This document shows positions 38,201 to 47,500 of a DNA stretch of 64,000 bases, piece by piece. The DNA comes from Alentia gelatinosa (taxonomy: Eukaryota; Annelida; Polychaeta; Phyllodocida; Polynoidae). Made by a program: the position numbers and the translations under genes. The stretch spans positions 43,336,028 through 43,400,027 of the forward strand of contig OX465580.1 of NCBI GenBank assembly GCA_950022655.1. The letters run 5' to 3'. The notes beneath the pieces are model-generated. The model worked only from the letters and a program-made list of their open reading frames with translations, was not told the origin of the DNA and ran no database searches. How positions within the stretch are numbered: position 1 is the first letter of the stretch; each line of letters starts with the position of its first letter.

Positions 38201-41200
38201 CCAATGACCAATCAAATTCTATGTATCTAAAACGTCAGAGACACATTTTAGAAATATGTAATTTGACTATGTAAACATAAATGTTATACTTCAATACAAC
38301 GTGAGGAATTTCTCCAAAAATAACCAACCAAAATCAACGTATCTAGCACGTCAGAGACACAATTCAGAAATATGTAATCTATCTATGTAAATATACATTT
38401 ATAAACGTTTTACGTTTATACAACGTCAGGTATTCTCCAAAAATAACCAACCAGAATTTATATATCTAGAACGTTTGAGACACGTTTGGGAGGAAACAAA
38501 CGTATATCCACCTGTGAGAGACGTAAATTTATGTCTTGTGTTTACTGGGCAGTTGAGTACCTTTAGGGAACGCCATATTATATACTTACGCTCGCATGTT
38601 CCAGGGTGCTGTTCACTCCATCCTTTTTCACCACAGGTCAGTGTCTTGTTGACCCTAGGACTTGTCTCAGGGAATATGTATCCCAGCTTGCACTCGTAGT
38701 AGACACTGGTTCCCACGTGCATGCTCATTTGCATGACACTGGCGTCTGGTGCAGTGTTCTGCCACACCTGTGGGGGCCGACCGCAGGTTATTTCTGCAGC
38801 GACATATATCCAACCTTAACAATAACATGTTCAGGACATGTGGACAGAGGTGGATAAAACAAGGGAAAATGTGTTTCGTGTGGATTAGTCAACATGCTCT
38901 TTATAGAGACCAAAGGAAAAGTGTGGTGTTAAATTGATGACGACAGACTTTCTATACTGATGGAATCTGATGTTAACACACTATTTTCTTCACAAACAAT
39001 TAAAGTATGACAGTTAGTTCCAATTGCTTCTGACGCTATAACAAGTCATAAAGTAACGAGAGCTTAACCCACCTCCGCATTCGACGGGTGGTGTTGGGTT
39101 CCATTCACCAATGGCGGAGCACGTGATTGACCACGTGGTATTGTTGGTGATGAACCTGCGTCCTACATGACATGTGTACTCTCTCCGTTCAGCAACTTGC
39201 CCGGGCGCTGAACTACTCAGAGCTGCTCCCGCGACATGTGGCGGCATTCCACACTGAATTTCTTACAAACAGAGGACCCATTAATTTCGCTACAAGGAAG
39301 GTGATATACAAGCCTTGCAACCAAACACAATCTTCTAAAATATGATTAGTGCTGTTATCTGTCATTTTAGCAATTATTATGATCGAATATATTGTCAAAG
39401 AAAAAGGCAAATCATTGTTATCGCAAGTGCAATATAGAATGATTGTTCTTAAAACTATTTTAGAAAGTTAATTCATTTCTACTCAGCTTCAACAAATTTG
39501 ACAGCTTTTTGTTGATGAACTGGAGGAATCTTTTGTCCCCTCTGTATATTAATCAGATTGACAACATTGCTCGCCGGGGCTGACTGCTTCAATATGGTTG
39601 GTGGAACAGCTTCAAAATTGCCTTTATGCCAGGCAGGTGGTTGGCGACAAGAGCACGTCAGCTGACACTGGGCCGGCGACGACGTTTTTGAGAAAGGACA
39701 CTAGGCCATTGCAGTCATTGTGGCCTACTGGCTGGCCAGGCAGATGATATGAGCTGGCAATGATGGAAAGCTGAAATCTCATCCCCGGCAACGAACAGAA
39801 TGCCATCGGCCGGGGCTAACATTGGCTTGGTGGAGCAGCCGTTTTAGGCTGGTTGAATGCAATGGCAGATGGCGTCAGTAGCGAAAAATAGATTGAAACA
39901 GACAATTAGCAAGTATATCCCTGGGTATATACAACTTTATGATATAACCACACAGCATCTGCAGGTGAAGTTTATATCCTAACATCTAATATTGATATTT
40001 CAAAATAAAATAGACTCTACTGTGTCTCAACGTACCTTTGCACACTTCATGAATCATATCCCAAGTAGCGGTTTGATGAGCCGTTGTTGTTCCATGAACA
40101 CTTTGTTTTTCATATTGACATGTTGACGTCATTGTTGTTCCTTTGGACAATTCAAACCACTTCCCCTCATGACATCGGTAGATGGCGTTCCCATAGAGGT
40201 CAAGGGTGTCATAGGTCACTGTGGCACCACTCACATCTGGTGGTAAGTTGCATTTGAGTTTTGCTGAAATAATGAACACACACACATATATATAATAAAT
40301 TATAGTAGAACTAACAGGAAGGTGGAGGAGTATCGTGGCATATACCAGGTATAGTGAAACCTGAACATATACCCTAAGTTAATGCCTAGTATCCAGAGAA
40401 CTTCCATATGAGGAATACAAATAATTGTGGCAGTAACCTACTTCGGTGGTTTCGGTACCTTTGGTGAGCGCTCACGTCGGAGAGGATTCTGATTCTGTGA
40501 GGGAATTCTTTAGAGACTTTATTCAGAATAAGGAGTACAGCGGCACCATGAACATTTGTTATTTCCGTTTCTGGAACTGTGTAGTTTGACACATAGAGCC
40601 CCATAACACCAAGTCAGCCGGGCAGCATGAAATGTTGAACGTAAAACGTCTCTAAACCAATAAAAACAACGGCTACCCAGAAAACACAAATACGTTCTAG
40701 CAACATAAATCTACGTTATTCTCTGGGAGAATTCACGTAAATCTTTACGTAGAGGGAACGTGAAAATGTTAAGGTTTACCTACGTCTGTAGAATGTATGC
40801 GTTAATTTATGTAGGCTTTTCGTAAATTTACGTAGATTCATATATAAAATTATGTAAATTTACGTTTCTAAACTACATGTAACTATACCAACAGAGAAAT
40901 ATGTAAATTTTTGTAAAAAACAGGTTATTTTATGTATTTTGGAAACGGAAATCTACATAATTATATGAATATATATCTCTGGTAGCTTTATCTACATGGA
41001 AAGGGAATATTTATTTGGGGATTTCTCTATGAAGTAGGGAAGTAAGTATAATAAGCCTGAAGGTGTCATTATGGACTATACTTAGCTAAACTCTTGAAAG
41101 TATAGTTAATTCTGTATATTTCCTATTGTCATAGGCTTCATCACTTGCCTATAATTTTTTCTCTGCTGAAAAAAGTTAACATACATTATTAGTGTCAACA

Positions 41201-44200
41201 CCACACACCTGCAGAAAGGTTTGGTCCAACCAAACTGCCAAACTGATTAAAATTAGGATAAGGCAAAAACAATAGTTGTGTTACTGGTTACCCCCCCCCC
41301 CCCCCCCCCTACCTAGCAAAACCTTACCCTACCTAGAATTTTTTTTTGCCTCAACAGAGTTTGTGATGCCCGATTTCTGACGGAAAATACACAAAAAAAT
41401 GCATAAGGACAAACATACAGCAAATTATGGACTATACAAAATTTATAATGAATGTTTTCACAGAAAACAACCAATTTTCTTGCAATTTTAGAGAGATGAT
41501 AATTCTAAGTTGCTGTTTCATGCACATACTAGAATACATGCGGGTAATCTGTGCTAAATCTGAAGATTATATGCTGTCTTTTTGTGAAAACAAACATTGG
41601 AGAGCCAGAAATGGCAGCTTCCACTGGAGTGCTAAGAAATTGCTAGTGCCATCATGCTCCTTATTTGTAACCTCAGATCATGAAAGCATCATTAAAATAC
41701 TTGGGGTTTTTGAGGTGTGAATCTCTCTATCAAGCAGAAAGGGTCATATCAAATCTAAACCTTCCCCTTCAAGATGTTGCCACAGGACCTTGCAAGCTCT
41801 GACACAGATGTTGCACTGAAAAGGTGCAACTCGATGACAGTTATCCTAAAGCTCATTCAAAGTGTACCTAATCTCAAAAAGGAATGAACACACTTCATCT
41901 GCATGGAGTTGTCCAATTACACTCACCGCCATATAAGTAATAAAGTAAACTCAGTAGCCAATGACTGCATTCGCAGCAAACCCCGACCTTCACCCTGACA
42001 TCCTTACATGGTATTTATAGCGCCTTAGGACGCTTCTACAGTCGAGAGTTTACCCAGAATCTAGTGGGCCACAACCACCCTCCCATGGTTGACAATGAAG
42101 AAACTGAAAAGTTAATTTGAGCATTTCCTTCTTGAATCAACATCCAATGAAAGTATAGATGAGGTCAAAGAGACTGTCTTGACCCAATCTCAGAGAATTG
42201 ACATGGGGAATTTGAAAGGAGTGATACCAGTAAGATCATAATAGATGGCTGGACAAGTAAAATATCCAACACCAGTACCTGTTCCAAATACAAAAATATG
42301 ATGACCTGACATGCTGGTCATAATAGTGCTCAAGTCATCTCATTCTTCCCTCAACATGAGTATCAGACAGCATACCCTGTTATTTAAACAGGATAAACAT
42401 GGTAGTAGAGTAAATTCAGTGCGTCTTGCTGAACAAATTGGACATGAAGCCTTCACAGAATGTAAGTGTAGAGGGCTGGGCAATCTAGCTTTGTTTTGTC
42501 CTTTCCTTGGAAGATGGTGCGGAGAGCCAATCCCCACTGTGTAGTGGTTCCAGGTAACGCCACACACAAGAGTGGTGTGGCTGGACCTGGGATTACATAA
42601 CTCATATATATGCCAGGTTTGCAGTGGGTCAACAGGCTGTACTCCAGCATCTCTCTCAGGAGTAGACCCTTGGACCCTTGTGGTTGGTAGGGTTCTCTGA
42701 ACCCTCCTGGTGGTTAGGCGTGTCTGGAACCTCAGTTCCCAGATCAGCCTCTCCAGCGTTACCTGGCGCACAGTGTCCGGGTACTGTACTTTAGGAGTGA
42801 TCTGACTGGGATCACTCCAGGAAAGTAATAATAAACAACCTGTTGTTTATTCAAGTTGTGTATTTTGTATGACTAGGTTAGCTCATACTTTCCGAAAACC
42901 GAACCGACCTACATAATTATGCGTGTGAGACTGTGAGACTCTCTGAGTTTCCCCTGTATGATCCCGGGCAGAGCATGGTGATGCTGGGTGGCTGTGGTAA
43001 AACACAGCTGCGGGTTCGTGGGTGGGACCAGTGCTGGAATGGCATTCTGGACCAAAGCTGTGGTGGTGCTCGGGATAAGCTTCGGCTGTTCCTGACACCC
43101 ATCAACTACATAAGTATTACATGATATTTAGAGGGGAAGAAGGATAGATGATATCAAGTATCACATCAGATCACATGATGTAGTTATCATAATCAGCCAT
43201 CATTTTTTCATTTTATCAGATTCATTTATGATTATATATAATACCACTATGAAGTGCCACCTGTAGATTAGGAATTCTTGCTCAGTGTCCCCCAGCAAGT
43301 TTACAAATATGATTCATCCAAACCAATGATCGGGCTCACTTGAATGGTGAAAAGTAGGAGAGATTTAGTATTGTACTTTTCAGCAAGGACTAGGGTCCAT
43401 CTACTAGTGTCCCTCACACTAGACTTCAGCACTGATATCATCTTCTATGAACATGGGTTCTTCTCAAAAGTGTTTACAATGTTTACACAGACATGAAAGT
43501 TGGGACTGAAGAAAAAGATCGGAAATTGAAATCCCTATACATTTATATTTTTGGAATATAATAGGAATAAATCTGTACATATATAGAGATAAATGTGAAC
43601 AAATATTGTTGTCAGTATGTAGGAAATGTCAGAATTCTGTCATTTGTCGGCAAACATGCATCAACGCTATTATGTGTCTTCAAAGTTGATGCTGACTGAT
43701 GGAAGTATAAAAAAAAATTCCCCTCCCTACCTAGATTTTTTGGTCAGGTAACCACAAACACTATATTTATTTTTTTGGCCTAACTGCAGTAACAAAAAAT
43801 CAGCCAATCATAGCCTGAATGACATAACGATAATTGAAACTGCTAGTTTGGTAAATAAACCAACTGTACCGGCTATACCCTCCCCAAGAAATACCAAAAA
43901 ATTCACAGAAACAACTGTCATGCCATCTAGTGAATTCATGAACACAAATGTGAATTCATGCACATAAACGTAAATTTACCTGAATAAATGTAATATAAAT
44001 TATGTGAATTTATGTAAAATTACCTAGAATTACCACACATCCTACAGAAATAAGTAAACCTTAACATTTGTACGTTTCTATACGTAAGGAATCTAATTGT
44101 GAGCCATGTAAATTTACGTCTTGTGTTTGCTGGGTAAGGATCAGTTGCATGCCTCTGGCAATCAGATTCACTGAAACTAGGGCATGCAGGGTATGTAGGG

Positions 44201-44452
44201 TATGTCCGCTTCCCTGTTCTCTCCATTCGTGGTTGCAAAGCCTTCAGTAGATTACCTCTATTGCATATTTGTTGATTGAAAACTTAAGATGACCAGCCAC
44301 ATTTGCTCACGTAGGCGATAATGGTCGTAACAAACCGTAGTAATTCCGTAATATACAAGGCCTTGTATGTGAATGCAACACAAGGGCTGAGCCACCACCT
44401 TGACCAGGAACTAAATAACTAAAGGTATCATACCAAATGAAGAGAGCCATAA

Positions 44453-44529
<77 letters not shown>

Positions 44530-47500
44530 GACTAGTGTTCGTCCACTCCCCTAGATGGTTCTGATAGTCGCTACTTTATACCGGGGACACACCTGGGGCC
44601 ACTCTATTTCATCCTCGATCCCATCTCATTTGAATCACATAGTAATTCACGCGGCTTCGCCTTGTAAATTACTATGTGATTCAAACTCGATGGGTTACGG
44701 GCTCAGACCCTAAACTTTCATGGGTTTCCTCTATAGTATTCCACAACACCAAACAGCCATAAAACGTGGAGCTCTATTGAGCTCTATTGTGGTTTGGAGT
44801 ACATTAGATGTCACTCTATCAATATCTGAAAAGATCTTTGATAGAGCTATAATAGATTGTATGTAGTAGCTGTTACTAGTTAGCCTATTTTTGCATAGGA
44901 ATCTACATAGAGTTGTCATTTGAGTACATGCCAAAATGATAGGGGGCGCTGCGCTTCACACCTCCTCTGCCTGTCCCCCGATGAACCGCCGTTTTCCTAT
45001 TTCTGACTGGACATACTGAATATAATTTGGCATGTAAATGAAGGGATATTAAACCCATTTAAACGCAACAATTGTGGGATATGTGTCAAGGGTCTATTAC
45101 GACATCTGACCTTTGTTGGTCGTCACATATGAGATCTTATAGTAAAGTTGATAGAATAGAGGATCTTGTCTGGCATGATTATAGATGGTTTGTAATGTGT
45201 CCAGTCTGTGTGTTGATCAGCAGCTAAAATACCTGCTGAAACCATATAAAAATTGTACTTCCAGGGTCAACTGAAAATGAAACGTCAGCTTTAGGCTATG
45301 CAGGGTACTCTTGAAACGAATCTCGATATAAAACATTTTATATGCAAATGATAATGATTCTAAATATAAAATAGATATGGTTCTGTTATCTTGATAATTA
45401 GTCTTTTCAGGATTGGAACCCTACACAAATTCCTCAGTTACTGTCCTCCAGACACTCACTTCTGGAGAGCAACAATGAAAGCAGTTGTTTCATATACAGG
45501 TTTAAGGTGTTACCTATGCATAGGTCTGCGTTCGATTCCCATGTGGTATTCTCTGAACAACGAGCAGTGATCTCAACGTTTGGGTTAGCCCCGTACCCCT
45601 GCCTGCACTCATAGACCACAGCTTGACCGACCTTGATTTTGTTCAATGTCATGTTCTGGACTGCTGCACCCCTAAATTCAGGGGGGTACCCACAATTAGG
45701 TTCTGTAAGTAAAGTGAAAAAGATAGTCCAGGGTCAAGCCAATAAGCACAATTTAATACATAAACATTAGATTATTGATCATACGTATACATTACCATAG
45801 TTTTGAAGGAAATGACTCAAATGAAAGAACAAAAAAAGAGGTGTGATGTTATTCTACCTTCACAGCTGATCTCTGTTGGTGTGAACTGCCCTCTGGTGAC
45901 CTCTCTGGGATCTACCTGACACGATACGGTGAATTCGTCAACATTATTTTGGCCTGAGAGAGTGTAGTTACGAAGACAATGGTACATCGCTACGTCCCCC
46001 TGTCTCATGAAAGTGGACGACGAGATCCTTTGTGAATTGTTATACTCAGGCGAATACCCACAATACACCTCTGTTGGTAAAGGAGCAGAATAAATTACTA
46101 GGCTGTTGGATGACTTTTCAATGGATTTGTACCAAATATCTTTTAACGCAAATTTCAATTTAGCTCTTGATAGACATATCTTGACAACATGGCACATTGC
46201 CGGGGGGGGGGGGGGGGGGAGACTTTCTCAGCTTGCACCGCGCACGAACCATATTATCAAACGATACGACCACGGTACTATTTACAAACGTGAAGCCCTC
46301 CAGTCAAGATCCAGCCTCAGAGGAGGTGTGAAGCATAGCGCCCCCTATAGGGAAACAACTCATATATGCGATCGCGGCAGGGTTCAAGGCGCCACTTTCA
46401 AACCTGCCAGCAGAGGGGAAGGAGCTCTTGAGAATGGACTGTGTGAGACTTGTAAGCCATAGCCTATGAGAAATAAGGCTGTATTCCACAACACCAAACA
46501 GCCATAAAACGTGGAGCTCTATTGAGCTCTATTGTGGTCTGGAGTACATTAGATATCACTCTATCAATATCTGAACTGATTTTTGATAGAGCTCTAACAG
46601 TTTGTATTTAGTAGCTCTTACTAGTTAGCCTATTTTAGTATAGGAATCCACATTCAGCTGTCATTTGAGACCATGCCAAAACGATAGGGGGCGCTACGCT
46701 TCACACCTCCTCTGATCCAGCCTAGACTGCCTGTGTCAGCCAGGTAGAGGGGAATGTAGGGGTTGGGGTAAAGACAGGTGCAGTAGTGGTAGGCAGGCAG
46801 GGAGAGCTGGGGAGCACACATGGACTGAGGCCAGTCCACATCCAGCCTACCAACTTCAGCAGTGCACACTGTTTTCTACACTATTCAAAAGAGGATTTCA
46901 GGTAATTTCCTATGGCGGCCTTAGGAGTTCTTCACATTTTTTCCAACTCAAAATTGCCTGATTTTCAATCTGAGACAGTCAGTTGCATTGTGGGAAGGAT
47001 ACTCCTCCTTCTATTAGCATTTTCATGATGTAAACATTGGCCAATGCACTTTGTTGTTGTTTTGACAGGTCAACCCTCCAAGAGGAACATAAAGTTCTAT
47101 CAATCAAACAATCTATGTACCTGGCTAGACTAATCTGGTAGTTAGGAACACAATTCTGGTATTCATTTTCCCTTATATTCAACCATTAGCCTGTTATTCC
47201 CTTCATCAAATAATGCGAGAGTGCCTCAGAAACGGCCGCGTTGCCTGCTGGACAGGTCCCCCTCCACCCACCCCCACCCTGGCACGTTGCTATACTTACC
47301 GGTAGTGTTGTAACATAGGTAGAAGTAGGTATCTCCTAAATCTCCAGTTAAAAACACAAATTGTGACATGCGAACATCAAGTAATCCGTAGTTTCCTGAT
47401 TCTCCAGCGGCCAATGGTGCCCAAGATGAGACTGGCAGAGAATTGGCCCACTGGTAATTTTGTAATTGTGTATTATACATCAGTCCAATCCAGTGAGGTG

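Noticed and set aside
39241..39261. TTCAG at 39,254 as the CCP4 acceptor
   Set aside because: It would give phase 0 and lose the residues before the first cysteine. The TAAG acceptor 8 bp upstream restores phase 1 and an EIQCG start like the other CCPs.
42340..42771. 143-codon minus-strand ORF
   Set aside because: It lies inside the poly-C-bordered element, has low-complexity composition and no recognisable domain or splice context.
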